In this document: positions 16,416 to 25,049 of the stretch, one piece after another | Layout of the letters: every line of letters begins with the position of its first letter | Position numbering within the stretch: the stretch's first letter is position 1 | Origin: Anaerolineales bacterium | Lineage (GTDB): Bacteria > Chloroflexota > Anaerolineae > Anaerolineales > E44-bin32 | Direction of reading: 5' to 3' | NCBI GenBank assembly: GCA_023250385.1 | Contig: JAHFAU010000002.1 | Coordinates: 1-38,607, forward strand | Length of the DNA: 38,607 bases | Notes under the pieces: generated by a model | Told to the model about the DNA's origin: nothing | Database searches by the model: none | What the model saw: the letters and a program-made list of their open reading frames with translations, nothing else | Translations under genes and position numbers: made by a program

Positions 16416-17344
16416 TTCGAACGCTCCGACTGCATCACCGAGAGGTAGACCTCCTCCAAGCTGCGACCGATCTCGGAGAGGGTCACAATTTCGATCCCGG
16501 CCATTCCCATGGCTCGAACGACTGCCGGGTTAACGGTCTCGGGATCTTCGGCCTGAAAACGAAGCCAATTTGGGCCGGTCTCGCGCAGAGTGGCCCCGTG
16601 GGGGAGGAGGCGAGCTGCTCCATCCAGGCTGCCCGCTACCCGCAACTCCATGATGGGGCTGCCGAGGAATTCGCGCTTCAACTCTTCCGGCGACCCCTGT
16701 GCCACGATCCTGCCTTTCCTGATCACTGCAATTCGATCGGCGAGTGTCTCGGCCTCGTGCAGGTTGTGGGTGCACACTACGATCGCCCGGTTCCCGGAGC
16801 GCAGACCTCGGATGCTCTCGCGAACCAATCGAGCGCTCTCCGGATCCATCGCGGAGGTCGGCTCGTCAAGCAGCAAGACGGCTGGATCATGGAGCAGGGC
16901 GCGAGCCATGGCCAACTTCTGGCGCATTCCCTTGGAGTAGGCTCCGAGTCGCAGTTCGATCGTCTCGCTCAGACCTAAGCGGTCCAGGAGGCTGTAGGCC
17001 CGCTCTTCCACTGATTCGGGGCGCAACCGGTAAATCTCACCAAAGAAAGCTAGATACTCCATGGCCTTCATGCGAGTGTACAGTCCGTGATGCTCGGTCA
17101 GCATTCCGACCTGGCGCCGGACCTGGCTGGCATGGGCGACCGTGTCGAGGCCGGCGATGCGGACCCAACCCTGGGTGGGCCCGAGAATGGAGGCGAGCAT
17201 TCGGATCGTGGTCGTCTTGCCCGCCCCATTGGGGCCGAGCAAGGCGAGCACTTCGCCGGCCTCAACCCGCAGCGAGACCTGGTCAACCGCGACCAGGCTG
17301 CCAAACCGCTTCCCAAGCTCTAGGGTTTCGATCAGGGGAGTCAT
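16412..17344 (-). CDS. ABC transporter ATP-binding protein
   Basis: 310 residues: Walker A LLGPNGAGKTTT, signature YSKGMRQKLAMARAL (SKGMRQ, typical of NatA-like exporters), Walker B LLLDEPTSAMDP and the switch His in CTHNLHEAE. The ~80-residue C-terminal extension is as in ABC-2 exporters. Two earlier in-frame starts exist, but the ATG at 17362 lies inside the TATAAT box of the predicted promoter, so ATG 17344 is chosen. It overlaps the start of its permease. Confidence 0.95.
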   Translation of the reverse strand: MTPLIETLELGKRFGSLVAVDQVSLRVEAGEVLALLGPNGAGKTTTIRMLASILGPTQGWVRIAGLDTVAHASQVRRQVGMLTEHHGLYTRMKAMEYLAFFGEIYRLRPESVEERAYSLLDRLGLSETIELRLGAYSKGMRQKLAMARALLHDPAVLLLDEPTSAMDPESARLVRESIRGLRSGNRAIVVCTHNLHEAETLADRIAVIRKGRIVAQGSPEELKREFLGSPIMELRVAGSLDGAARLLPHGATLRETGPNWLRFQAEDPETVNPAVVRAMGMAGIEIVTLSEIGRSLEEVYLSVMQSERSN

Positions 17345-17360
17345 CGCGCCGTCGCCGCGC

Positions 17361-17390
17361 ATTATAGCAGGCGGGACCATTCGGACTCAA
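17361..17390 (-). promoter_or_regulatory. Promoter of the ABC exporter operon
   Basis: Minus strand TTGAGT (17390-17385), 18 bases, TATAAT (17366-17361). The predicted start is only about 10 bases before ATG 17344, so the mRNA has a very short leader with no clear Shine-Dalgarno sequence. Confidence 0.65.
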
Positions 17391-17424
17391 TCGGCCCGAG
17401 TTCCCACATGATAAGTGACGGCGT

Positions 17425-18279
17425 TTAGGCTTGCTTTGGACGGCGCTTGCGGGGCCGGACCGGCACTTGCCGATTGCGAAGATAAAGGGCAACTGCCGCA
17501 GCGACGGCTACAACTAGCATTACGGCCTGGTTGAAGTTGATTCCAAATGCCGGAACGTAGTCGAGCCTTATGAATTCGAGCACAAAGCGGCCCAGCGGAT
17601 AGGTGACCAAGTAAGTAAGGAAGATGTCTCCGGAGCCCAGACGATCTCGATAGTTTCTCCACAACCAGAGCAGGAAGAAGAAATTAGCCAGATTCCAAAT
17701 CGACTCGTACAGGAATAGCGGGTGGAATCGCTCAAACGGCTCATAGCCGGGCAATCGATTTGCCGGGTCGATTCGGATCCCCCAGGGTAGGTTGGTTGGG
17801 GGCCCGTACAGCTCCTGATTGACGTAGTTCCCCCAACGCCCAATCGCCTGAGCGAGCGCCACGCCAGGCGCGGCCGCGTCCATCAACCGACCCAGGGGTA
17901 GTTTGCGCCGCCGGGCAAAGAGGTACAGGCCGAATACGCCGCCGATGATCGCCCCGGGCATCGCAAGCCCGCCCCGGGTCGTGTTGATGAGATCGAGCGG
18001 ATGGGTCAGGTACCAACCGGTCGTGATTCCTTGTTCTAGCAAGCTCTTCGATGGCGTGAAGACGTGATAGAGCCGGGCCCCAATGACCCCAAAGACCAAC
18101 ACCCAGATCAATCCGTCCCAAGCGACCTCGGAGTCGGCGCGGTCGATCTTCAACAAGCGGCTTGCGACGCTGGCAGCTGCGATCGCACCGAGCATCAGCA
18201 GCATGCCATAGTAGCGCAGGAGAAAACTCAGCCCAAACGCGGTGATTTGGATCCCGACCGGTTGAAAATCAACGCTCAC
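17425..18279 (-). CDS. lgt: Prolipoprotein diacylglyceryl transferase
   Basis: 284 residues, about seven membrane helices. The Lgt signature is seen as IGRWGNYVNQELYGPPT, with further conserved RYYGMLL, GARLYHV, RGGLAMPGAIIGG and ESIWNLANFFFL. It transfers diacylglycerol from phosphatidylglycerol to the lipobox cysteine of lipoproteins; the cupredoxin at 32.5 kb is one likely client. The start is GTG 18279, preceded by AAGGAGAAGG; it overlaps the end of the phosphatidyltransferase gene by 11 bp. A longer frame to 18324 lacks similarity. Confidence 0.95.
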   Translation of the reverse strand: MSVDFQPVGIQITAFGLSFLLRYYGMLLMLGAIAAASVASRLLKIDRADSEVAWDGLIWVLVFGVIGARLYHVFTPSKSLLEQGITTGWYLTHPLDLINTTRGGLAMPGAIIGGVFGLYLFARRRKLPLGRLMDAAAPGVALAQAIGRWGNYVNQELYGPPTNLPWGIRIDPANRLPGYEPFERFHPLFLYESIWNLANFFFLLWLWRNYRDRLGSGDIFLTYLVTYPLGRFVLEFIRLDYVPAFGINFNQAVMLVVAVAAAVALYLRNRQVPVRPRKRRPKQA

Positions 18280-18895
18280 GAAACGCCTTCTCCTTCTTGT
18301 TCCAGGCCTGTTGCCGAACGTCAAGAAAACGCTGAACCGCGGTGAAGTTCGCTAAGACCGCGATAAGACCGACCCCCCATTTGGGGAGACCGAACAGCAG
18401 GCTTGGCACCAGTATCAGATATCGCTCGAAGCGGGTCAGCATTCCGCCCCGGACGATATATCCGAGGGCCTCGCCCCGGGCTCGGGCATACGAGACCAGC
18501 ACCGAACCAGCCGCCGCGACGAACACCAACGTGACCATCCCTTTGTCAAATCGGTTCTGGAAGTAGATCAACAGGCCACCGAACACGAGCATCTCCGAGT
18601 AGCGATCGATCACCGAATCAAAGAACCCGCCGAAATTTGAAGTTTCGCCACGCAAGCGAGCCAGCGTGCCGTCCAATGCATCAACCGGGGCCAGAAATAA
18701 CAAGAACAGGCCACCGATCAGGAATTGACCGCGGGCCACCAGGACTGCCGCCACCAAATGCCCGGCCAAGCCGACCAGCGAGAGCGCAATTGGCGTGACG
18801 CCCAAATCCTTAAGCACCGTTCCGATTCCATCGACGACCCCCCGGAATCGGGCGCGCATGAAATCGCTCAGAGTGCGAGGTTGGGTCTGGTCCAT
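18269..18895 (-). CDS. CDP-alcohol phosphatidyltransferase family enzyme
   Basis: 208 residues with the catalytic CDP-OH-P motif DxxDGxxAR...G...D...D: DALDGTLARLRG followed by FGGFFDSVIDRY, plus about six membrane helices. These enzymes join a CDP-activated lipid to a small alcohol such as glycerol-phosphate or inositol-phosphate. Coupling to lgt by overlap fits phosphatidylglycerol or related lipid supply, but the acceptor cannot be told from sequence here. The basic C-terminal tail (NKKEKAFRER) is cytosolic. Confidence 0.9.
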   Translation of the reverse strand: MDQTQPRTLSDFMRARFRGVVDGIGTVLKDLGVTPIALSLVGLAGHLVAAVLVARGQFLIGGLFLLFLAPVDALDGTLARLRGETSNFGGFFDSVIDRYSEMLVFGGLLIYFQNRFDKGMVTLVFVAAAGSVLVSYARARGEALGYIVRGGMLTRFERYLILVPSLLFGLPKWGVGLIAVLANFTAVQRFLDVRQQAWNKKEKAFRER

Positions 18896-18944
18896 GGTTC
18901 TCGGTCGGTTGGTTTCGAAATGCTAACCTGCGGGTATAGGCCAG

Positions 18945-21002
18945 TCAAGGCTGGGGACTTGCAGGGTCGTCTCCTGTGCGGTCTTCGTCCGAGATCAACA
19001 CCTCTCGAGTCCGGCCGCCCCCGGTAGCTCGGCCGATCAGGCCAAGCTCTTCAAGTTCGTCCATTAGGCGCGCGGCCCGCGGGTAGCCGACCCGCAACCG
19101 GCGCTGCAGCAGCGAGGCGCTCGCCTGGCCGCTCTCCTTCACCAACTCGATGGCCCGTTCGAGCACGTTGTCTTGCTGGCTGAGCGCATCTTGCCGCACT
19201 AGGAAATCCTCCCACGGCGCCATCGCCGCCCGAGCGGCACCCGAGTTCCAGCTGGTGATCAATCCCTCCAGTTCTTTGTCGCTGACGTACACGCCCTGCA
19301 GCCGCACTGGGGCGGCTGCCTCCGGGGCCAGGTACAGCATGTCACCCTTGCCCAGCAGCGATTCGGCACCTGGCCCGTCCAGGATCACGCGCGAATCAAT
19401 GCTGGAGGCGACCGCGCAGGCGATCCGGGCCGGGAAATTCGCCTTGATCAGGCCGGTCACCACATCGGTGCTCGGCCGTTGGGTCGCCACGACGAGATGA
19501 ATGCCGGTCGCCCGGGCCATCTGCGCCAAGCGCACCAGTGCCGATTCGGTCTGATCCGGAGCCAGCATCATCAGGTCGGCCAGCTCATCAATCATGACGA
19601 CGACTCGGGGCAGCGCTTCACCGCCCTTTCGGCGCAGGATCTTCCGATTGTAGGCCGCAAGATCCCGGGCAGAGGCGGCTTCCAGCAGTTTGAAGCGCCG
19701 GTCCATTTCCAACGTGCACCAGCGCAGCACACCCGCAATTCGGGTTAGCTCGGTCTCAACCTTGCCCATCAGGTGTGGCAAGCCGTTGAAGCGCAGGAGC
19801 TCGACTCGCTTCGGATCGATCAATACAAATCGCAGCTGCTCCGGCCCGTTGTTGATCGCCAGACAGGTCGCCAAGGCGGTGATGCAGACCGACTTGCCCG
19901 AACCCGTTGTCCCGGCGATCAGCAGGTGCGGCATGGAGGCCAGATCAGCAACGATGGGCTCGCCGGCCACGTCGCGGCCCAGGGCGATCGTCATGGGGGA
20001 ATCCAGCGAACGAAACCGCTCCGATTCCAAGATCGGGCGCAGCCGCACTCGTTCAGGCTTTCGGTTCGGGACCTCGATCCCGAGGTAGGCCTTGCCGGGA
20101 ACAGGGGCTTCTACCCGGATCGCGGGCGCGGAGAGCGCCAAGGCGAGATCGTTGGCGAGCGACGAGATCTGGGATACCCGCACCTTGCTGCGGGACACCG
20201 ATCCATCGGGTGCCTGGTGTTCCACGTAGCCGGGCTCGACCGCAAATTGAGTAACCGAGGGGCCGGTCCTGAAATCTACCACTTTCGCCGGTAGTCCGAA
20301 TTCCGCCAGAGTTTTCTCGATCAGGCCGGCCGCCAGGTTGATCTCACGGGCAGTGACCTGACGGGTCTCTCCGGATTCGAGGAAGTCAAGCGAGGCCGGC
20401 AAATCACTCCGAGCTCTCGAGCCGCCCTTCGCCGAACTTGCAGCGTCCTGCAACTTGAATTCTTTGCGGAACTCGGGCGGCACCCGCCGTTTGCCGGGGG
20501 TCTTCGAGGCCTCGGCAGGCGCAGCCGAGCTGGCCACGGTCGCCTGCATCGAAGCTGCCGGTCGCGGACCCCCAAGGCGATCGCCGAGGGCAAGCGCGGC
20601 GGCGCCTCCGCCTATAAGCAGCAGTGCCAGGATCCGGCCAACCGAGCCCACCACCCGCCCTAAACTGTCGCCGATCGCCCAGCCGACGATCCCCCCGCCC
20701 CTTCCTAACTCGGCTTCCGGGAGGCTATCGGCTGCGAGTGCACTCAACAACCCGAGGACCGAAAAGAAGATCAGCTCCGCGGCGATGACCCGGTCCCAGC
20801 GGCCGGGCCGGAAGATTATCGCCACCGCCGCTATGATCGGCACGGCCATTGCCCCGAGCCCCAGCCAGCGGCGCAGGAACCCGACCCAGGCGTCCAAGAG
20901 CCCTCCCCGGCTGAGGTCAAGCAGGCCGAGGAAGGTGATGGCCGCCGCGGCTAGCAGCGGGATTGCAAGCAAGTCCCGAAAAGAACGGCGGGCGATTCTC
21001 AT
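18945..21002 (-). CDS. ftsK: FtsK/SpoIIIE-family DNA translocase
   Basis: 685 residues: about four N-terminal membrane helices (12-135), a short linker (about 135-200) and the motor. Motor motifs: Walker A IAGTTGSGKSVC (about 366), Walker B VVVMIDELADLMM and ARATGIHLVVATQRPSTDVV. The C-terminal winged-helix gamma domain is present (LLQRRLRVGYPRAARLMDEL). It pumps DNA during chromosome segregation at the septum. Shorter than E. coli FtsK because the linker is short, as is usual outside Proteobacteria. It is 49 bp upstream of the phosphatidyltransferase gene. Confidence 0.95.
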   Translation of the reverse strand: MRIARRSFRDLLAIPLLAAAAITFLGLLDLSRGGLLDAWVGFLRRWLGLGAMAVPIIAAVAIIFRPGRWDRVIAAELIFFSVLGLLSALAADSLPEAELGRGGGIVGWAIGDSLGRVVGSVGRILALLLIGGGAAALALGDRLGGPRPAASMQATVASSAAPAEASKTPGKRRVPPEFRKEFKLQDAASSAKGGSRARSDLPASLDFLESGETRQVTAREINLAAGLIEKTLAEFGLPAKVVDFRTGPSVTQFAVEPGYVEHQAPDGSVSRSKVRVSQISSLANDLALALSAPAIRVEAPVPGKAYLGIEVPNRKPERVRLRPILESERFRSLDSPMTIALGRDVAGEPIVADLASMPHLLIAGTTGSGKSVCITALATCLAINNGPEQLRFVLIDPKRVELLRFNGLPHLMGKVETELTRIAGVLRWCTLEMDRRFKLLEAASARDLAAYNRKILRRKGGEALPRVVVMIDELADLMMLAPDQTESALVRLAQMARATGIHLVVATQRPSTDVVTGLIKANFPARIACAVASSIDSRVILDGPGAESLLGKGDMLYLAPEAAAPVRLQGVYVSDKELEGLITSWNSGAARAAMAPWEDFLVRQDALSQQDNVLERAIELVKESGQASASLLQRRLRVGYPRAARLMDELEELGLIGRATGGGRTREVLISDEDRTGDDPASPQP

Positions 21003-21056
21003 GCAGGCGGGATCAGAGTGTCCCCTGCCGGTTCAAAAAAGGCAAGTTCCGCACCT

Positions 21057-22976
21057 TCAGCTTCGCGGAGCGAGTGGCTTGGCCGCCCGGGCTTCCCGCT
21101 CCATCTCTTCCATGGCCCGGGCGACGGTTTCGATGGCGACTTTCTGCTTGCGATACAAGTCCGCCTCGGACATTGCCAGTCGGACCGCCACATCGCGCAC
21201 CTTGCGTCCTTCCAGAAACTTCATTTCGAGAATGTTATACAGCATCCACTCTCCGGTGAACCGGCGCTCCCCCTGCGGTCTGACCCGATCGATGGCCTGA
21301 CGCAGCGTGGCTCGCAGTGCGCTGACCGCGTTCCCGTCGTGTGCCGCCACTGCCTCACGTACCACGCTCAGGCGCAGCAGCGGACTCTTGGTCAGCCGGG
21401 GGCCACCCCAATAATGACCGAGTGCCTCTCGGACCAGGTTGACCAGGTCGGCATCGGCCGGCAGGCTAGCCTCGGGCATAGTGAGCGCTTGGACCCCGCC
21501 GTAGCGAGCGGCTGCCCGCATCCGCTGTACGGCCTCAACCTGCGGGACCAGCCGGTCCACCGCCGCAAATACCTCCCGCTGCAGGGCCCGATCGGTGAGC
21601 GCGACCGCGGCTCGCTCGCGAACGAGCGCCAAGGCTTCCACCGTTTCCGCTTCGAATTCGAAATCCTCTGCGGGGAGCTTTAACCCAAGGACACCCACCA
21701 GCTCGGCCGTCGGCGAGGCCAGCAGCGGCGCCAGCCAGTATCGATCCCAGCGGAAGAGCGGTCCGAATCCAGGCAGCTCACGATTGTTATCCGAAGACAG
21801 GTCTGGAGCGCTGTCGAGCGGATCGCGCAGCGGATCGTCCGGTCCAACAGCTACCTCGAGCTCGACTCCTTGTTCACCCACCGCGGCGACGAACGCGGAA
21901 GGGGCACCGGTCAGATCGCAGGCCGCATTCAGGATCGCTTCGAGGTACTGGCGCAGATCCCCCGTAGTTAGCAATCGCTCTTCAAGCAAATGGAGCCGGC
22001 TGACGTCGTTTCGGTCCTGGCCATAGAACAGCCAGCGTTCCACCGTTGGGCGGATCATGGTGATTAGATACTGCAGACTCAAGATCGTACCGACCATGAA
22101 GAGCGGAACGGCTCGGCTGTTTTCCAGGCCGATCCGATGGCCGAGCCGATCGATGACCACCGTCACGGCGAGGGTCGTTGAGGCAACCACCGGCCCGCGC
22201 AGCAACCACTGAAATAGCCGGCTCTTGACCACCCGATCTGGGAAACTCACTCCGAAGTAGGCGACCGCGTAGGTCATCATTACGATCTGAACTGCTACCA
22301 GCAGGTTGAGCACCCCAAGCAGCGCCCAGGTCAGAAGCGGAGCCTGTAGGACGAAACTGCCGCCCGAGCTGAGGAAGGGATATGCGCCCAAGAACGGCGC
22401 CGCGGCGCCGAAGATCAGGTACCGCATCCGGCGGCGGCTTACCGAGGTCAGGCAGCGTTTGTATGCGCGCCAGAGGTTGAATCCGGTGAAAGCCAAAGCG
22501 AGCCCAAAGTACGCCGCGAACACAAGAAACCAGCGCCCGGCTGAGAGGAAGGCCACCGGCCCCAGCCGGTCGACCGGGCCGACCAACTCATTACTCAAGG
22601 CCGCGAACACAAAACCGACCAGGCTCAAGAGGTAGCCGATCCGAACTACCCATTTGCGGCGGCCGCGGGACGGCCGGCCGGTTGCCGCCAGCAACGCGTC
22701 TGAGAGGTGCATGTAGCCGGCCGGCACGAAGCTAATCCCGGCCCATTGAAGCCGCAGCCAAATCTGCTGCTCACTCTGCAGAGCGGCGGTGCCGGCCATG
22801 ACATCCGTGCCGTAGACCAAAGCCAGGCAGCCAAGCAGCAGAGCCAGGATTCGGGCCGCCCGTTCCTTCGGGTTGAACGTGAGGGAATAAAGCAGCAGGG
22901 AGAACGCAGTCACGGCGATCCCCGCATTCAGGATCTGATTCACCACCGTCAGGGCGGAAGTGAGCGTCTCGAGCAT
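21057..22976 (-). CDS. Membrane sensor with 7TM, GAF and C-terminal helical/HTH-like domains
   Basis: 639 residues. Residues ~10-300 hold seven to nine hydrophobic helices resembling the histidine-kinase N-terminal 7TM region. Residues ~320-480 look like a GAF domain (LEAILNAACDLTGAPSAFVA, AELVGVLGLKLPAEDF, ALVRERAAVAL). The C-terminal ~170 residues contain GHYWGGPRLTKSPLLRL, RFTGEWMLYNILEMKFLEG and VRDVAVRLAMSEADLYRKQK; the last resembles a helix-turn-helix. There is no histidine-kinase catalytic domain, so it may be a membrane-bound regulator. The architecture is one I associate with Anaerolineae. Its ligand and target are unknown. Confidence 0.75.
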   Translation of the reverse strand: MLETLTSALTVVNQILNAGIAVTAFSLLLYSLTFNPKERAARILALLLGCLALVYGTDVMAGTAALQSEQQIWLRLQWAGISFVPAGYMHLSDALLAATGRPSRGRRKWVVRIGYLLSLVGFVFAALSNELVGPVDRLGPVAFLSAGRWFLVFAAYFGLALAFTGFNLWRAYKRCLTSVSRRRMRYLIFGAAAPFLGAYPFLSSGGSFVLQAPLLTWALLGVLNLLVAVQIVMMTYAVAYFGVSFPDRVVKSRLFQWLLRGPVVASTTLAVTVVIDRLGHRIGLENSRAVPLFMVGTILSLQYLITMIRPTVERWLFYGQDRNDVSRLHLLEERLLTTGDLRQYLEAILNAACDLTGAPSAFVAAVGEQGVELEVAVGPDDPLRDPLDSAPDLSSDNNRELPGFGPLFRWDRYWLAPLLASPTAELVGVLGLKLPAEDFEFEAETVEALALVRERAAVALTDRALQREVFAAVDRLVPQVEAVQRMRAAARYGGVQALTMPEASLPADADLVNLVREALGHYWGGPRLTKSPLLRLSVVREAVAAHDGNAVSALRATLRQAIDRVRPQGERRFTGEWMLYNILEMKFLEGRKVRDVAVRLAMSEADLYRKQKVAIETVARAMEEMEREARAAKPLAPRS

Positions 22977-22984
22977 GCTCTGAG

Positions 22985-23515
22985 CTATTTGAGATTCAGG
23001 GTGAAGAACAGCGCAATCTCTTCGTCCGGATAATACTTATCGTGATAACCGGAGTAGAAGAAGCCAAGCTTGCGGACCAGGCTGATTCCGGGGAAATTCT
23101 TGCTCTGCATTTCCAGGGTAAGCCGGGCGAACCCTGCTTGCTGAGACCAACGCTTCGCGGCGGCCAGCAGCCGGGTTGCGACTCCCTGGCGCCGGTGAGC
23201 TCCGGCCACTACCAAATCCGTAACCCATCCGGTCGAGGGTGCCTGGCTGCTTTCCAGGACCAGATAACCCAACGGCTCGTGATTCGTCTCGGCCAAGAAG
23301 ATTTCGGCGGCATGCGTCCATTCGTCGGCCAGACGCCGGGGATCGCGCGGATACTCGACCCGCATTGGGCGCGGCAACCTGACTTCCCGAAATATCACGC
23401 TGGTGTCCGGCGAGTGAGCGCTCACCGCCATCTGCCAGACATGGTCGGTCTGATAGCTAGCGTCGATCGCCATCAAAGCGGGAATATCACTCGAAATCGC
23501 GGGACGGACCTCCAT
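22985..23515 (-). CDS. GNAT-family N-acetyltransferase
   Basis: 176 residues with the GNAT fold: VRPAISSDIPALMAID, EPLGYLVLE, the acetyl-CoA pyrophosphate loop VAGAHRRQGVATRLL (R/QxxGxA) and LTLEMQSKNFPGISLVRKLGF. It acetylates an amine; substrate unknown. A RimI-like protein substrate is one possibility. It lies 8 bp upstream of the 7TM-GAF gene start on the same strand. Confidence 0.9.
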   Translation of the reverse strand: MEVRPAISSDIPALMAIDASYQTDHVWQMAVSAHSPDTSVIFREVRLPRPMRVEYPRDPRRLADEWTHAAEIFLAETNHEPLGYLVLESSQAPSTGWVTDLVVAGAHRRQGVATRLLAAAKRWSQQAGFARLTLEMQSKNFPGISLVRKLGFFYSGYHDKYYPDEEIALFFTLNLK

Positions 23516-23535
23516 CGGAGTTTAGCCTTGGGTTC

Positions 23536-24198
23536 TCACCCGCCGGAGGGCAGCACAACCACTTCTAGGGCGCAAGGTAATGGAGCGTTACCAGCAGTGT
23601 CCGTGACGACCAACTGTAGCAGGTACACCCCATTGATTACAAGGCTGGTGTCCCAGACCCCCAGCAGATTCTCGACTTTGGACTCGGTGCCTGCCGTGAT
23701 TACCTGCCAATTGGCCGATGAATCGCTAGCTTTGATCTCGATCTTGTAGAAGGCGAAATTAGGTATGTTGGCGCTGCCCCGAATTTCGACCAACCCTTGA
23801 ATTTGCGCGCCGCCGGAAGGTGAGCTGATCGTCGCGGTTGGGTTCAAGCAGCCGGTGCTGTCGGGGGCTTGAGGTACGACTGTTCCGCCGATTGCTTCGG
23901 TCGCGGTCGTTAGCAGCGAGATGGTCGGCACCAGAGTGGGCCTGGCGACTGCCGGGACCGAGGGAACCAGGAAAGTCGAAACTAAGAAGGTTGCCAGCCC
24001 GGCCAGCCCGATCAGGCCGAGCATCGCTAGTGCCCGGCTCCGGCGCGCAGCGCCCCGCTCCCGCTCCAGTCCAAAAAGCGAGCTGCGGACTTCGGCATTC
24101 GATTGAACTGCCAGCCTCAGATACACCAAGGCAGCCAGCGCCAGCAGTGTGTAGATCCATCCCTGCAAAGAGGCGATGAGCAGCAGAGCCTCTTCCAT
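23536..24198 (-). CDS. Membrane-anchored protein with extracytoplasmic Ig-like domain
   Basis: 220 residues. Two N-terminal hydrophobic segments (about 5-28 and 57-78) separated by a charged stretch (GLERERGAARRSR), a Pro/Thr-rich linker, and a C-terminal beta-rich domain (about 115-220) with ATISSPSGGAQIQGLVEIRG, FYKIEIKASD and NGVYLLQLVVTDTAGN. The last part is the common Ig/Big-like pattern seen in Chloroflexota surface proteins. Two cysteines may form a disulfide (CLNPTA and PCALEV). Function unknown. Adjacent to the PNP gene, 5 bp away. Confidence 0.7.
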   Translation of the reverse strand: MEEALLLIASLQGWIYTLLALAALVYLRLAVQSNAEVRSSLFGLERERGAARRSRALAMLGLIGLAGLATFLVSTFLVPSVPAVARPTLVPTISLLTTATEAIGGTVVPQAPDSTGCLNPTATISSPSGGAQIQGLVEIRGSANIPNFAFYKIEIKASDSSANWQVITAGTESKVENLLGVWDTSLVINGVYLLQLVVTDTAGNAPLPCALEVVVLPSGG

Positions 24199-24203
24199 CC
24201 TGG

Positions 24204-25049
24204 CTACAACCCGCGCAGCACACCGCGAATTAGGCGCTCCAGTCTTGGACCGATCCGCTTGCCTGCTTCCAGCACTTCCGAATGGGTCGTCAACTTTTCA
24301 CCGTCTAGACTCGCCTTATTGCTAATCCCGGAGAATCCCAAAGTCCGCATTCCACCATGCCGGGCGACCGTAATCTCCGGCACGGTGGACATCCCGACAG
24401 CGTCGACCCCGATCATCCGGAGGAACCGCAGGTCGGCTGGAGATTCGAAGGCCGGCCCGCCTAGACAGATGTAGATGCCTTCTCGTAGAGCCAGACCTTC
24501 TTGAGCGGCCACCCGACGGGCCAGGGCTTGGAGTTGGCGGTCGTAGGCTTGGCTCATGTCCGGGAACCGAGGGCCAAATTCTTCCAGGTTCGGACCGCGA
24601 AGTGGAGAGAGCCCGGCCATTCCGATCAAGTTGATGTGATCGATTATCAGCATGATATCGCCTGGTTCGAACGATGGGTTCACTCCGCCGGCTGCGTTGG
24701 TCACGATCAGCGTGTCTGCCCCAAGCCGCTGAAGTACTCGGATCGGGAGCCCAATCCTGGCCATTGGGTGACCCTCGTAATAGTGAACCCGACCTTGCAG
24801 CACGCAGACCGGCATCCCTTCGAGCACTCCCATCAGCAATCGCCCGGCATGGCCTTCGACCGTTGATTTCGGCCAGCCTGGCAGCTCGTCCGTCGGCAGT
24901 GAGATCGAAGTCTCGAGAGAATCGGCCAACTCACCCAAACCCGAGCCCAGGATCATTCCGACTTTGGGGCGCAGGTCTGTGGATCCCCGGATCCGATTCG
25001 CCAGCATGTCGATTTCTTCGATCGTAGGGAATTGATCCTGGTTCATCAT
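24204..25049 (-). CDS. Purine nucleoside phosphorylase (trimeric type)
   Basis: 281 residues. Class II (low-molecular-mass trimeric) PNP motifs: MILGSGLGELAD, LQGRVHYYEGHPM, VTNAAGGVNPSF, GDIMLIIDHINLIG, GPAFESPADLRFLR and ISNKAS. It splits purine nucleosides with phosphate to base and ribose-1-phosphate. The start is ATG 25049 (or the next ATG, 25046), overlapping the stop of the Xer-like gene, so the two are transcribed together. Confidence 0.95.
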   Translation of the reverse strand: MMNQDQFPTIEEIDMLANRIRGSTDLRPKVGMILGSGLGELADSLETSISLPTDELPGWPKSTVEGHAGRLLMGVLEGMPVCVLQGRVHYYEGHPMARIGLPIRVLQRLGADTLIVTNAAGGVNPSFEPGDIMLIIDHINLIGMAGLSPLRGPNLEEFGPRFPDMSQAYDRQLQALARRVAAQEGLALREGIYICLGGPAFESPADLRFLRMIGVDAVGMSTVPEITVARHGGMRTLGFSGISNKASLDGEKLTTHSEVLEAGKRIGPRLERLIRGVLRGL

